Assembly (NCBI RefSeq): GCF_900059565.1
Contig: NZ_FIZW01000002.1
Coordinates: 620,001 to 684,000, forward strand
Origin: Murdochiella massiliensis
GTDB lineage: Bacteria; Bacillota; Clostridia; Tissierellales; Peptoniphilaceae
Length of the DNA: 64,000 bases
Direction of reading: 5' to 3'
This document shows, in pieces, positions 20,516 through 30,320 of this stretch; position 1 is the first letter of the stretch; every line of letters starts with the position of its first letter. A model generated the notes under the pieces. It saw only the letters and a list, made by a program, of their open reading frames with translations, was not told the origin of the DNA and did no database searches. The position numbers were made by a program, and so were the translations under genes.

Positions 20516-21013
20516 TTAGAAGGGAATGCGCTCATCATCCACAGGGCTGAAGTTGGCATCGAAAAAGTCGTCGCCGCCATCGCTATTTGCGGGCGATGCC
20601 GCCTGATTGTTTTTCGGGAAATTGTTGGCGCCGGAAGCACGGGAAGCATCCCCACCGCCGAAACCGTCACGATCTTTCCAATCAATAAATTCAACCGCAT
20701 TGGCAACCACATCCGTGGTATAACGGCGTGAACCGTCCTGTGCCTCGTAGGAGCCTGTCTGCAGACGTCCTTCAACGATGACCCGTTTGCCTTTTGCCGT
20801 GAAATTATTGACCGTTTCCGCCAATTTGCCCCAGCACACGCAGTTAATGAAGTCTGCGGTGGGCTGATTGCGTGATTCCATCTCTTGTTTCTTTTCGCGG
20901 GACAGTTTTTTGTCCACGGCCACTGAAAAGCGAACCATGGCATTTCCTGTCGTATTGTTGTAAGTCAACTCGGGGTCACGGGTTAAGCGCCCCATAATCG
21001 TCACTTGATTCAT
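20516..21013 (-). CDS. ssb: Single-stranded DNA-binding protein
   Basis: A 165-aa SSB with an N-terminal OB fold ([16 protein letters not shown], about residues 1-105), a flexible Gly/Asn/Ser-rich linker and the acidic partner-binding tail (DDERIPF) that recruits repair proteins. The order rpsF-ssb-rpsR is conserved in Bacillota. Spacing to rpsR is 23 bp and to rpsF 19 bp. Confidence 0.97.
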   Translation of the reverse strand: MNQVTIMGRLTRDPELTYNNTTGNAMVRFSVAVDKKLSREKKQEMESRNQPTADFINCVCWGKLAETVNNFTAKGKRVIVEGRLQTGSYEAQDGSRRYTTDVVANAVEFIDWKDRDGFGGGDASRASGANNFPKNNQAASPANSDGGDDFFDANFSPVDDERIPF

Positions 21014-21032
21014 CGGTTACCTCCTAAAAGAA

Positions 21033-21317
21033 CTAAGCCTCTTTCTTTACAGTAAGGTAGCGAAGGACTTGATCCAAAATGCGTGCGCGACGTTCCACTT
21101 CAGCAACAACGGACGGATCGGCCTCATAATTGAGGACGTAATAGTAACCGTCTTTGTTGTAATGGATCTCGTACGCCAGCTTTCTGGTGCCCCAATCATC
21201 GATTTCACCGACGGTACCGTTTTGGCTGATGGCGTCCTTAAGACGATCGAGCACTTGATTGCGCTCTTCTTCTTCCAAACCGGCCTTCAGGATGAGGACC
21301 ATTTCGTACTGATTCAT
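21033..21317 (-). CDS. rpsF: 30S ribosomal protein S6
   Basis: A 94-aa small-subunit protein with the S6 fold (MNQYEMVLILKAGLEEEER, DDWGTRKLAYEI, GYYYVLNYEAD). I start it at the ATG ending at 21317, which follows GGAGGTGAAACGC, rather than 69 bases upstream. S6 leads the operon with ssb and rpsR. In many bacteria S6:S18 bind the rpsF leader to repress the operon; a small CUCCG/CGGGG hairpin in this leader is a possible but unproven site. Confidence 0.96.
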   Translation of the reverse strand: MNQYEMVLILKAGLEEEERNQVLDRLKDAISQNGTVGEIDDWGTRKLAYEIHYNKDGYYYVLNYEADPSVVAEVERRARILDQVLRYLTVKKEA

Positions 21318-21408
21318 GCGTTTCACCTCCCTCTGGATTTCGCCCCGCTTTTTAACGGAGCAGAGATTACGACCATGCGCGAACACGCCGCGCCTGCGTC
21401 ACCCGCTT

Positions 21409-21436
21409 ATTATACCAAAATCATGCGGAAGTGCAA
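21409..21436 (-). promoter_or_regulatory. Sigma-A promoter of rpsF-ssb-rpsR
   Basis: On the minus strand TTGCAC (21431-21436), 16 bp, then TATAAT (21409-21414) preceded by TGG, an extended -10. The leader to rpsF is about 90 nt. Confidence 0.75.
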
Positions 21437-21572
21437 CTCCAAAACGGCATCGCTACCTTCTTTTGCCGTTCGTGCATGCTCCGGCGCTCACGTGACCGAT
21501 GGTCTCTTCACCGATTTCATTATACCGCGCAAACGCGTGGAAAATCGGACTTCCGGTAATTTGGTACGCTCG

Positions 21573-21740
21573 GACATATCGCCGGTACGCCCTGACATAT
21601 CACCGACACGGCATGATGCATCACCATCAAGACATGACACAGCACCGACAAGAGATGACGTATCCTGCTTCATGAGTGACACATCGCCGGCAAGATATAA
21701 AACATCAAATGCCAAGAGTGGCGCATCACCGGCATCCCCT
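21573..21740. repeat. Eight-copy tandem repeat of exactly 21 bp (GACATATCACCGACAAG family)
   Basis: Copies start at 21573, 21594, 21615, 21636, 21657, 21678, 21699 and 21720, each 21 bp with no indel. The core is GACAyATCrCCGrCAAG plus a variable end. The last copy overlaps the stop codon of the M16C peptidase gene by two bases, and the array lies upstream of the rpsF promoter. Because 21 is a multiple of three the array yields spurious open frames on both strands. Confidence 0.9.
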
Positions 21741-24618
21741 AAGAAAGACGCTCCACAACATCAAATGGCATTTCGCTCGCGTGGATGGCCTCCGCATTGC
21801 CGATCGTCACTTTCGATGCGTTCACCATCGCGCGAGAAAGGGGTTCACCCCAGGCACGAAGATCTTCCGCACACGTATGCAGCACTTCCTGCAGATAGCG
21901 ATCCTCGCGTGTGATATCGCGATGGCGCAGAAAATCGAGCAGATCACGGCGTCCCTTTTGCTCATCGGTGAGCGGCCTGTCCATCTGGCCCACCGCACCG
22001 ACAACAAAGCGATCGATGTCTTTCGGCGTCAGCGACAATGTCGAAACCGCTTTTCCGACGTCTTCAAATACGCGATACGTTGCATCCAATTGCGGATCGC
22101 GGAAGGAGGACATAATGACATTTCCGTCCGTGGTAAACAGGGCGGACTGTCCATATGCGCCGCCTTTCGCGCGAATTTCGTTGTACAACAGGGAATTGTT
22201 CAGAATATTCATCAGTACAAAGAGACTGCCGTGCAGACTTTCCGGCTTAATAAATGGTGCAGCGACCGCGTTATACTGCACGTCGGACGTTGCCGAATAA
22301 GCCTCGGCTGCGCGAGCGGGGACAAACGTCCAAACTTTCTCTATCGTATCGGTTGTGGGAATGGCGGAAACGACCTGCCGTGCGCGTTCGAGGAAAACCT
22401 CCCCCTCCTTGCCGTGTCCGGTGACATTGATTACTCGTCCCGGAGCGAAAAAAAGGCGATGTGCAACTTCCTCCAATTTCGTCCGATCCTCTTCGGAAAA
22501 GTGCTGATTCAGCCCTTCCAGGAAGCGGAAATACGTCAGACCGGAAACGGCTTGACGATAATATGCGGCCGCATTGTGTTTTGCCAACGCGCGCTCGGAA
22601 GCGTAGGTGTTTCCGGCATACACCATTTGCTGTACAAACGACGTGTAGCGAATGCGAATCAGCTCCTGCATACGCTCCTTGTCCGTCCATAACGTACGCA
22701 GCAACTGCTCTTCAAGGAGAGCAAACGCCCGGTCATTATTTTCTTTTCCCATGACCGGCATCTCCACGAGCAACGTGCGACAAATTTCTTCGCTGTCCTC
22801 CTTGGAAAAAATGGTCGGTGTCACGGTGATGCCGCCGGTAAAGCGATGCTCCGCCTTGTCGTACTCGCGATAAGAATAGTTTTCCGTGTCCAGTCCTCCA
22901 AGGAGATCGGCCGCTAAGGCCACATATGGCAACTCATCCTGTGTAAAGCCCGAAAGGTCAAAAGAGACGATGAGATAGTTGATGCCGGCTGTGGGCAGAT
23001 CATGGAATAATAGTGTATCCTCCCCGTTTTTCGTTACGCGTCGCGGCGTCTTCTCCAGTGTTTGCGGCAAAACATCTCGCGTTAATACCGGAATGGTCGC
23101 TTTTTCTTCCTCGGTGTCCGAACGATTCTGACGATCGCGCAGGCGTTGATTTTCGGCAATGAGCGCGTCCAATTCGTCCGCGGACATCTTTTCTTTTTCC
23201 ATTGCCAACGCCTTAGCCGCCTCGGCATCCTTTCTGGCATTTTTCCCCGGTTCCGGGCGATGCACGCTTAACACGCGATGCGGATTCTTCAACAGGCGCT
23301 CCTCAATATAGCGCTCAAGCGCGCCATGACGCAAGAGTTCGCGCAATTCATGAAGCTGATCTTCGTAATGCAGAACGGGGGCCGGGTCAAGACCGTAGAT
23401 GCCCTCGTTAAGAAGCGCAAATAGAAAGGTTATGGCTTTTGTCGCCCGACCATTTTTCTCCCGCAGATCAAATTCCATACGATGCAAAACGCCTTCCCAG
23501 ATTTCCGGATCAATCCCGTCCCGGACGATTTGTTCTAACGTCTCCAGCACAATCTGTTCAAAACGTTCTTTTTTCGACGCGTCGACGTGTTTTACCAGCA
23601 GCAGAAAACTGACGTCTCGGTAGCTCATCTCCGACGCGAGCACGTCCGCGGGCTGCAGTTCCGCAAAAAGGCGCTGTCTGAGCGGCGACGATTCGGCATC
23701 AATGAGCACATCGCTTAGCATCTGATTGAGATAGCGCACGCTGTCGGTTCGTGCTTCATCCACCAGCCAACTGAGCGCAAGAAAGTCCCTGTTCTCCGCC
23801 TCTTCTCCGTCCGCAACGGAAAACGTAAATTCCGCTTCTTTCGGTGCGGAAAAAGGCGTCTGCTTCGCCGGCAGCGTGTTCATCGTACGCCGCGTAAAAG
23901 CGGAAAAATAGGACGCAATCAGGCTAAACACATCTTTTTCAGGAATGGCGCCGTACAGAAAAACTTTGGCGTTCGAAGGATGATAGTATTCCTGATGATA
24001 GGCGCAAAATTCCTCATAGCGCAACGTCGGAATCTCGTAGGGATCCCCTCCTGCATTATCCGCGTAAGGGGTGTCCGGCAATAATGCCTGTTGAATCTGC
24101 TGAATCACCTGCTGTTCCGGCGCCGACATATCTCCGCGCATTTCGTTATACACAACACCTTTATACGTAATGGGCTCCTCGGCGGAAAAAATTTCCTTGT
24201 GCCAGCCTTCCTGTTCGAAAATGAGCGGATCCTGCACCGCTTGGGGATAGAATACCGCATCCAGATACATTTCCGTCAAATGCATAAAGTCCGTATCGTT
24301 TCGGCTCGCCACCGGATACACCGTGCGATCCGGAAAGGTCATGGCATTTAAAAACGTCTGAAGGCTGGATTTCAACAGATCCCAGAATGGCTCCTTCGTG
24401 CGAAATTTTCGGGAGCCGTTAAGAACGGCATGTTCCAAAATATGCATATTTCCCGTCGATCCGATGGGTAACGTCGGAAAAGCGATCGCAAACATTTTAT
24501 TGGGATCATCATTTTTCAGCCAAAACACCTGTGCACCGGTTTTTTCATGCACATACTGTTGAAAGGTCGTTTGTTCCTCGGCGATGAGCTCCGAGCGCAG
24601 CAAGCGAAATTCATTCAT
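21739..24618 (-). CDS. M16C-family zinc metallopeptidase (presequence-protease/insulinase-like)
   Basis: A 959-aa peptidase with no signal peptide, so probably cytosolic. The inverted zinc motif HxxEH is present (HILEH, residues 59-63), with the distal glutamate region YNEMRGDMSAPEQQV near 130-145. The length and the long helical linker (about residues 450-520) fit the M16C group (PreP, Cym1, and bacterial 'insulinase family' proteins), which degrade short unstructured peptides in a closed chamber. A peptide-degrading enzyme suits an amino-acid fermenter. The leader carries a 17-bp repeat array next to the -10 box, and the 3' end runs into a 21-bp repeat array. Confidence 0.93.
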   Translation of the reverse strand: MNEFRLLRSELIAEEQTTFQQYVHEKTGAQVFWLKNDDPNKMFAIAFPTLPIGSTGNMHILEHAVLNGSRKFRTKEPFWDLLKSSLQTFLNAMTFPDRTVYPVASRNDTDFMHLTEMYLDAVFYPQAVQDPLIFEQEGWHKEIFSAEEPITYKGVVYNEMRGDMSAPEQQVIQQIQQALLPDTPYADNAGGDPYEIPTLRYEEFCAYHQEYYHPSNAKVFLYGAIPEKDVFSLIASYFSAFTRRTMNTLPAKQTPFSAPKEAEFTFSVADGEEAENRDFLALSWLVDEARTDSVRYLNQMLSDVLIDAESSPLRQRLFAELQPADVLASEMSYRDVSFLLLVKHVDASKKERFEQIVLETLEQIVRDGIDPEIWEGVLHRMEFDLREKNGRATKAITFLFALLNEGIYGLDPAPVLHYEDQLHELRELLRHGALERYIEERLLKNPHRVLSVHRPEPGKNARKDAEAAKALAMEKEKMSADELDALIAENQRLRDRQNRSDTEEEKATIPVLTRDVLPQTLEKTPRRVTKNGEDTLLFHDLPTAGINYLIVSFDLSGFTQDELPYVALAADLLGGLDTENYSYREYDKAEHRFTGGITVTPTIFSKEDSEEICRTLLVEMPVMGKENNDRAFALLEEQLLRTLWTDKERMQELIRIRYTSFVQQMVYAGNTYASERALAKHNAAAYYRQAVSGLTYFRFLEGLNQHFSEEDRTKLEEVAHRLFFAPGRVINVTGHGKEGEVFLERARQVVSAIPTTDTIEKVWTFVPARAAEAYSATSDVQYNAVAAPFIKPESLHGSLFVLMNILNNSLLYNEIRAKGGAYGQSALFTTDGNVIMSSFRDPQLDATYRVFEDVGKAVSTLSLTPKDIDRFVVGAVGQMDRPLTDEQKGRRDLLDFLRHRDITREDRYLQEVLHTCAEDLRAWGEPLSRAMVNASKVTIGNAEAIHASEMPFDVVERLS

Positions 24619-24638
24619 AGGAACCTCCGGGGGTATTC

Positions 24639-24706
24639 ATAGATTGTACGTAATCATGGTGTGTACGTAATCTTAGGTTGTACGTAATCGAAGTTTATAC
24701 GGTTTC
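24639..24706. repeat. Four-copy tandem repeat of exactly 17 bp (GATTACGTACA) in the M16C leader
   Basis: Minus-strand units GATTACGTACAATCTAT (24639-24655), a copy at 24656-24672, one at 24673-24689 and a more divergent one at 24690-24706. The fourth copy ends exactly at the base next to the -10 hexamer (24707-24712). The array is therefore the first part of the transcribed leader of the peptidase gene. Confidence 0.88.
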
Positions 24707-24712
24707 ATTATA
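24707..24712 (-). promoter_or_regulatory. Candidate -10 box of the M16C peptidase promoter
   Basis: A perfect TATAAT on the minus strand (24707-24712), about 90 bp ahead of the start. A TTTCCG 17 bp upstream is only a weak -35. Confidence 0.55.
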
Positions 24713-24776
24713 CCCGGTGTCCCCCTGCCCGGAAATGGGTTATCATGAAGGACAAGCGAAATAGAAAGGAAAAACC

Positions 24777-25538
24777 ATGTTGAAACTCATGTCTTGGAAC
24801 GTAAACGGTCTGCGTGCCCAGGTGCGCAAAGGCTTTTTGGATAAACTGGAAGAGCTGAATCCGGACATCCTGTGTATGCAGGAAATCAAACTGTCGGAAG
24901 GACAATTGACTTTGGATCTTCCCGACTACGAGCAATATTACAATTATGCAGAACGAAAAGGCTACTCCGGCACGGCAATCTTCACCAAAACAGCGCCCCT
25001 CAGCGTGCAGTACGGCATCGGAATAGCCGAACATGACGACGAGGGACGTGTCATTACGATGGAGTTTCCGTCATTTTATTTGGTTACCGTCTATACGCCC
25101 AATTCCAAACGCGGTCTGGAGCGGCTGGATTACCGCCAGGTCTGGGAAGACGCCTTCCTCGCCTATTTGAAAAAGTTGGAAGAAACCCACCCCGTGGTGG
25201 TCTGCGGCGATTTAAACGTAGCGCACCGGGAGATCGACTTGGCTAATCCCTCTACAAACCGCAAAAACGCCGGCTTTACCGATGAAGAGCGAGCCAAATT
25301 CAATCAACTTCTGGATCACGGCTTTATCGACACCTTCCGTTATTTTTATCCCGACCGAACCGAAGCCTATACCTGGTGGTCCAATTTTGCGAAGTCACGT
25401 GAACGCAACATCGGTTGGCGCATTGACTACTTCCTGGTATCGCAGGCGCTCGAAAAGCGTCTGGTTTCGGCAGCCATTCATGATGACGTCATGGGCTCCG
25501 ATCATTGTCCCGTCGAACTGGTGCTTTCGCTTCAATGA
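24777..25538 (+). CDS. exoA: Exodeoxyribonuclease III
   Basis: A 253-aa AP endonuclease/3'-5' exonuclease of base-excision repair (EEP fold). Catalytic blocks are [10 protein letters not shown] at the start, MQEIKLSE with the metal-binding Glu (about 37), [10 protein letters not shown], the WRIDYFL segment and the terminal GSDHCPV histidine motif. The length is typical. An AAAGGA-like site precedes the ATG. It diverges from the M16C peptidase gene, and its 3' end overlaps the convergent surface-protein gene by 7 bp. Confidence 0.96.
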   Translation: MLKLMSWNVNGLRAQVRKGFLDKLEELNPDILCMQEIKLSEGQLTLDLPDYEQYYNYAERKGYSGTAIFTKTAPLSVQYGIGIAEHDDEGRVITMEFPSFYLVTVYTPNSKRGLERLDYRQVWEDAFLAYLKKLEETHPVVVCGDLNVAHREIDLANPSTNRKNAGFTDEERAKFNQLLDHGFIDTFRYFYPDRTEAYTWWSNFAKSRERNIGWRIDYFLVSQALEKRLVSAAIHDDVMGSDHCPVELVLSLQ

Positions 25539-27412
25539 GCCTTTCCGGTGAGCTCCTCCACAACGGTTTCCGCGATACTGGCCGGACCGCCTAAAAGACG
25601 AATCAGGGAAAAATGGGAAAGACTTTCTCGCACCGTTGTATCCAACGCAAAAGCGCGGGTTAGAAAAATTGGAGCATTCCACTGCTGGGCAAGCGGAGCA
25701 GCGACCAGCGCGTCCGAAAACTTTTCGCCACTGACTAAAATTGCACGTTTTCCCTGTGGAAATTGCGTCGCCACCATCGACGAAAGACGATAGCGATCCG
25801 GCGCGGCGATGCGATCCACCGTCGTGTCATAGCGTTGCATAAAATACTGCTGCACATTGAGGGAAACGGATCCTGTTCCTCCGACGATATGAATCGGAGC
25901 GCCATTGTTTGCGCTATCTAACCGCTCCTCCACAACCGACGGCACTTCATTCGGTCGAATGAGGGCGATCTGTGCCCCCTTAACCTGGGCAAGCGGCGAG
26001 GCCATAAGCGCATCCGCAAAGACCAGGCCGTTTACGGCAATGGTTCCGCCGACGGGATTGGTCAGGGTTTTTGCGTTGACCGCAAAGCGATCCGGTCCGT
26101 CAAGGCGACGAAATGATGCCTGCGGAAGCACTCGACGCAACGTATTCTCCACCGTCTTGCTGACGGAACCGGTTCCGCCGAGAACGATGATGTTTTCCGG
26201 GGCAAGATCCAACAGGCATAGCCGCGTAGCGTCGGGAAGATCGTCCCGGCGCGTGTATAAAATCGGCATCTCTCCGCGTGAGAGATTCGTTGCGCTCATG
26301 GCATCTCCATAAGCCATATTATTGACAATCAACACCGTATCCGCCTTCGAAAAATAGGTGCGCGCAACCGTTGCGGCAACCTCCTCACGGTTCGCCCCCG
26401 AGAGGCGATCCACGGTGATTCTATTCTCTTCGTCCGGCGTTTGTTCTTGGCCGGACGACGTCTCTTCTACATCGACAATTGCTGATGCCGTTGTGTTTCC
26501 GATAGCAGCTTCCGCGTGTACACGTCCGCCGCCGGCGAAAAGAATACGGTTCCCGTCCACACGGGCTCCCTCCTTCGGCGTAATCGTCCAATGCAGGCCG
26601 GCCACAACCGGGACGTCGGCATAGCTGATCCCCGAGGAAGAAAAAATATCTTCCCGACGCACCTCAGCCGTTGCCGACCAGTCAGCCGCCATGTTGGCTG
26701 TTGCCTTCTTGGGCAAGGAAAGGGACAAGTTCGCCATTCGACCACTTTCTACTTCGACATAGGCCTTTTCCGGATACGCCGGAAGTGTGAATGGCTGTTG
26801 TTCTTTCTCTACGGAAAACACGAACACAGACTGATAGCACTCGGTGATTGGCGAATAGAACGCTGCTGCGCCGACACTCACGTATTCCGGATTGATCAGC
26901 GTAGCATAATGTCCTGTCGGTCCATTGGGCGTTTTCCCTTGTCGGCGCAACAAATAATCCGCCTTTTCTTCATAAAATTGCTCCACTGCGCGCGTGCTTC
27001 CGCCTTGTGAGCTCCAGGCCAGATTCTCCGCATTGTTGCGCATCCCGTTCGATGCCACCATAAACGGATGACGCGCCCCGTTCGGGCGGGAATGTCCCAT
27101 CAGAATGGCGGCTTCCGGAGCGCGTAAACGAGCAATTTCTTCCATCCCTCCGGACCAGGTAAGAGGCACATAGGCATTCACCAATCCTTCTTTTTTTGCC
27201 TCCGCACGAATCTCATTCAATCTTACAAGCAAGGCATTCGGTTGAACGCCTTCGTATTCCCCGGAAACGACGATGATCGCATTGCCGGCCTGTGGCTCCG
27301 GGATGGTCGACTTCTCCGCCTTTACCGACGTAACTGTGCCCAGCAAAAAAGCACAAAACATGACCAGCAAAAGAAAGCCGCTTTTCCCTCTGTGTTGTCT
27401 CAACCGGTTCAT
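25532..27412 (-). CDS. Secreted CAP-domain protein with CWB2 cell-wall-binding repeats
   Basis: A 626-aa surface protein. A signal peptide (basic start, hydrophobic [14 protein letters not shown]) leads into a CAP/SCP domain (about residues 50-190: [36 protein letters not shown]). An Ig-like segment (about 200-325) follows. Three CWB2 repeats (about 335-626; GADR-like [29 protein letters not shown]) anchor such proteins to anionic wall polymer in Clostridia. The CAP role is unknown; some members are proteases or adhesins. I use the ATG ending at 27412 because GGGGAG precedes it. Confidence 0.92.
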   Translation of the reverse strand: MNRLRQHRGKSGFLLLVMFCAFLLGTVTSVKAEKSTIPEPQAGNAIIVVSGEYEGVQPNALLVRLNEIRAEAKKEGLVNAYVPLTWSGGMEEIARLRAPEAAILMGHSRPNGARHPFMVASNGMRNNAENLAWSSQGGSTRAVEQFYEEKADYLLRRQGKTPNGPTGHYATLINPEYVSVGAAAFYSPITECYQSVFVFSVEKEQQPFTLPAYPEKAYVEVESGRMANLSLSLPKKATANMAADWSATAEVRREDIFSSSGISYADVPVVAGLHWTITPKEGARVDGNRILFAGGGRVHAEAAIGNTTASAIVDVEETSSGQEQTPDEENRITVDRLSGANREEVAATVARTYFSKADTVLIVNNMAYGDAMSATNLSRGEMPILYTRRDDLPDATRLCLLDLAPENIIVLGGTGSVSKTVENTLRRVLPQASFRRLDGPDRFAVNAKTLTNPVGGTIAVNGLVFADALMASPLAQVKGAQIALIRPNEVPSVVEERLDSANNGAPIHIVGGTGSVSLNVQQYFMQRYDTTVDRIAAPDRYRLSSMVATQFPQGKRAILVSGEKFSDALVAAPLAQQWNAPIFLTRAFALDTTVRESLSHFSLIRLLGGPASIAETVVEELTGKAH

Positions 27413-27469
27413 TTTCTCCCCTTTCGTCGTCAAAGCATACTTCATATTATCGCGTACATCTCTTCCTCA

Positions 27470-28333
27470 TTAACGATCAATCTTTTTCCAACATGCCTGT
27501 GCACGCCAAAGAAAGAAAAGGATCGCTAAGAGCAAAAACAAGAAAAGAACCACCGGTATGCCCATGGAATAGAGCGATTCTCCGAATCCGATGCCATGCT
27601 CATAACCGGCAGCGGATTCCAGCGTAAAATGAATCGGTACCGCGTTCATCGGACGAAACAATTGAAAGGATTCCACATCGATACACCATGGAAGAATTGA
27701 AGTAAGAAACGTGCCCGCTTCATCAAGGACGAAAAGCGTCGCAAGAAACGAAACGACGCGTAGAGGGAATTTCCCCCAGCGGAGAATAGCCCGCGAAGCA
27801 AGCATTTCCGTCCAGCCCAACACCCAAAACACGAGTGCAAGCACCAGCGTCCAGCGCAACACAAAGATCAAACCGCTCAAGGCACTCATGCCAATGAGGA
27901 AGAAAAAAGGAACATTCACCGGATGATGGCTTTCCGCCAACGAAGCGATGATCTCCATGCCGCCCGGAAAATCTTCTCCTGCTAAAGGGAAGAGAACCAG
28001 CAAAAAGCGCATCACGAGAAACGACAGACCAAAGGAAACCATGAAGTTCAGCCATTTCGCGACCATCACCTTCCATGGAGCCAGAGGCGTTAAAAAAGTC
28101 AACAAGCCGGAAGGCTGGGACAGTTCATGACTCACGTTCACGATAACGTAAACAACGGATGCCACAACAAAGGCCAACCCGATCAACAGCGGTAACAGAA
28201 TCGGCAGCGTGAACAGAACCTCCGGATGCATCAACATCTGCCGCATAACAAGCCAATAGATTGTCCCACCAAGAATAAGCGTCAGGAAAAACGGTAGACT
28301 GCGTGCAAATTCAAAACGAAATCGCTTACCCAT
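27470..28333 (-). CDS. ABC transporter membrane subunit (ABC-2-like)
   Basis: A 287-aa integral membrane protein with about six hydrophobic helices and a basic N-terminus (MGKRFRFEFARSLPFF). It follows the partner membrane gene with a short overlap zone (its ATG lies one base from the partner's stop) and the ATPase two genes upstream, so the three form an ABC transporter with two different membrane subunits. Exporters of peptides, or those linked to lantibiotic self-protection, look like this. The substrate is unknown. The start at 28333 has GGGAGG ahead of it. Confidence 0.8.
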   Translation of the reverse strand: MGKRFRFEFARSLPFFLTLILGGTIYWLVMRQMLMHPEVLFTLPILLPLLIGLAFVVASVVYVIVNVSHELSQPSGLLTFLTPLAPWKVMVAKWLNFMVSFGLSFLVMRFLLVLFPLAGEDFPGGMEIIASLAESHHPVNVPFFFLIGMSALSGLIFVLRWTLVLALVFWVLGWTEMLASRAILRWGKFPLRVVSFLATLFVLDEAGTFLTSILPWCIDVESFQLFRPMNAVPIHFTLESAAGYEHGIGFGESLYSMGIPVVLFLFLLLAILFFLWRAQACWKKIDR

Positions 28334-28334
28334 T

Positions 28335-29186
28335 TCATACCTCCCAGTCCAGATGGTCTTCCGAAAGAATGACCGCAGCAACCCACTGCAACGCAATGAA
28401 GACCACAAGTCCCAGCAAAACCGGAACAGACAATACGGTTTGCGCCGTTTCGGTCATGGTAACCGGCCACAAGAACAGATTGCCGGCGAAATTCCAGGCC
28501 TCTGCAGTAAATACGGAATGATGAATAACACCGTTCGGCAGATCAAGAACAAGCGGAAAACGAAAAAGCGCTTTCATCGCCAGCCGGTAAAACAACACCC
28601 ATACGCCCAAGGTAACCAGAAAAGTGAGAAGTCTTCCTGCCGAATGCGGAACACGGCCGACCAGCCCATACTTTTGCGCTAAGCGGCGCAAAAAAAGTTG
28701 TAGGCACATCACCAGCGTGATGGAGAAAAATAACTGAACGAACACCGCCGGCAAGAAAACCAAGAGATGCAATCGCATATTTTCCGTCAACATCCGCACA
28801 CTTTGCTGCACAGCGCCGGTGCGCAACAATTCATCCAGAAAAGAACAAACAATGGCACAAAGGAAGTAAAGAAGCGCGCTGAACAACACGCTCAGTAGGG
28901 CGGCCAGCAGAGGTTTGCGTTCCTGTTCCGGAAGCAGGTGACCAAAACGGTTGTCCATAACCAGCGGCACAGAGCGAAAGAGCTCAAGGACAAAAGCCAC
29001 AATGAGTACAAAACGGGCAGCGGTGGTCGAAACCGTTGGAATAACCGCATACATTTCCCTAAGTTCACCTGTCTGCACAAGGGGAAGAAGTGCGGCCGAC
29101 ATTAAAATCACCGCAATGGCGCCAAGCATCATGCCCCAACGGGCCGGAGCGGTACGACGGCGTAGAAGAGAATAATAATACTTCAT
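28335..29186 (-). CDS. ABC transporter membrane subunit (ABC-2-like)
   Basis: A 283-aa membrane protein with about six hydrophobic segments and a short basic N-terminus (MKYYYSLLRRRTAPARW). It starts 9 bp after the ABC ATPase gene with an AGGAGG site and is followed immediately by the second membrane subunit. I see no substrate-specific motif. Confidence 0.8.
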   Translation of the reverse strand: MKYYYSLLRRRTAPARWGMMLGAIAVILMSAALLPLVQTGELREMYAVIPTVSTTAARFVLIVAFVLELFRSVPLVMDNRFGHLLPEQERKPLLAALLSVLFSALLYFLCAIVCSFLDELLRTGAVQQSVRMLTENMRLHLLVFLPAVFVQLFFSITLVMCLQLFLRRLAQKYGLVGRVPHSAGRLLTFLVTLGVWVLFYRLAMKALFRFPLVLDLPNGVIHHSVFTAEAWNFAGNLFLWPVTMTETAQTVLSVPVLLGLVVFIALQWVAAVILSEDHLDWEV

Positions 29187-29195
29187 CGTATCCTC

Positions 29196-30320
29196 CTATC
29201 CGAATATCGAGCGATACACGTGATCCAGATCCGCCTGTTCTTCGTTGCGAATCTCTTCCGCAACGCCATAGCGCACTACCTTACCTTCGCGCAGGAAACA
29301 AACCTCATCAAATATACGCTCCAAGTCACGCACCTGATGCGTCGTAATCAGCATCGTCGCTTCATCGCCCAGCGCTTCAACCAAAATGTCAAGAATCTCA
29401 TCGCGCACAACCGGATCCACTCCACCGAGAGGCTCGTCCAAAAGATAAAGACGCGCACGACGGCTCATCACCAACGCGACAGCTAAACGATCACGATAGC
29501 CTTTGGACATTTTGCCCACCTTTGTGCGCTCGGGCAAGTTGAGGCGCTGCGCCAATTCATCAAAGCGTTCCCGATCAAAATCCATAAAGAAGGTCTGAAA
29601 ATACTTGCGGGCGCTTTCCACCGTCATTTCCCGCCCCAGGAAAAGCGTGTCCGGAAGATAGGACACCATTCCCTTTGTCTCCGTACCCGGAACAATGCCG
29701 TCAATTTCGACACGACCGGAACTGGGATGCGCCAGGCCTGCAAGAATGCGTAATAACGTTGTTTTTCCTGATCCGTTCGGACCCAGAAGACCAAGAACGT
29801 GCCCGTTAAGCAAAGCGAGGTTCACGTCCTCCAGCACTGGATTTCCGGCTATTTTTTTACACAAATGGGAAATAAACGCTACTGGACGACCGGCTTCGGT
29901 TTCGTTCGCATCACCTGTTTCATGCGTGCCTTCTACTTCCGGTACAGCGGTGATAAGAGCAGGTTCCTCCTGCTCATCCTTTTCACGTTCCTCAGCAACG
30001 GAGGACGGAACGGTTAGCGGCACATTGTCCACTTCTTCCTCTTCCGAAGGAGCTACCGGCGGTTCAGGAGGCTCCGGCATAATCCAGGGGCGGGTGCGGA
30101 ACGATTCCTCGGGTTCTTCGACGACGGGTGTCTCCATGCCCGCTTCGGTAAATTCTTTCATGGGCACGTCCGTCCGCACTTCGCTCATGGTGTCCGCCGG
30201 GATGTCGATCGGGGCCGTGTCCTGTACGACATCCTGCTCCGACGATGCTATGCGCTCATTATCCGTTTGCACACCCTCCAGCATCTCAGCTATGGTCAAC
30301 ACGTGTTTCTTCTCGCTCAT
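29196..30320 (-). CDS. ABC transporter ATPase with a long acidic N-terminal extension
   Basis: A 374-aa ATPase. The ABC domain occupies about residues 150-374: Walker A GPNGSGKTTLL, Q-loop region YLPDTLFLG, signature MSKGYRDR, Walker B LYLLDEPLGGVD and the switch His (ITTHQV). Before it are about 145 residues rich in Glu, Pro, Thr and Val with no obvious fold (for example EEPEES, PEPPEPPVAPSEEEE). Such an extension is unusual for a transporter ATPase. I start at the ATG ending at 30320, with AGGAGG upstream; a further 102 bases in frame lie within the helicase gene. It overlaps that gene by 35 bp. Confidence 0.88.
   Translation of the reverse strand: MSEKKHVLTIAEMLEGVQTDNERIASSEQDVVQDTAPIDIPADTMSEVRTDVPMKEFTEAGMETPVVEEPEESFRTRPWIMPEPPEPPVAPSEEEEVDNVPLTVPSSVAEEREKDEQEEPALITAVPEVEGTHETGDANETEAGRPVAFISHLCKKIAGNPVLEDVNLALLNGHVLGLLGPNGSGKTTLLRILAGLAHPSSGRVEIDGIVPGTETKGMVSYLPDTLFLGREMTVESARKYFQTFFMDFDRERFDELAQRLNLPERTKVGKMSKGYRDRLAVALVMSRRARLYLLDEPLGGVDPVVRDEILDILVEALGDEATMLITTHQVRDLERIFDEVCFLREGKVVRYGVAEEIRNEEQADLDHVYRSIFG

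Noticed and set aside
21069..21914. Open frames on both strands through the 21-bp repeat
   Set aside because: They exist because 21 is a multiple of three. They have no ribosome site or recognisable domain and overlap rpsF and the peptidase gene.
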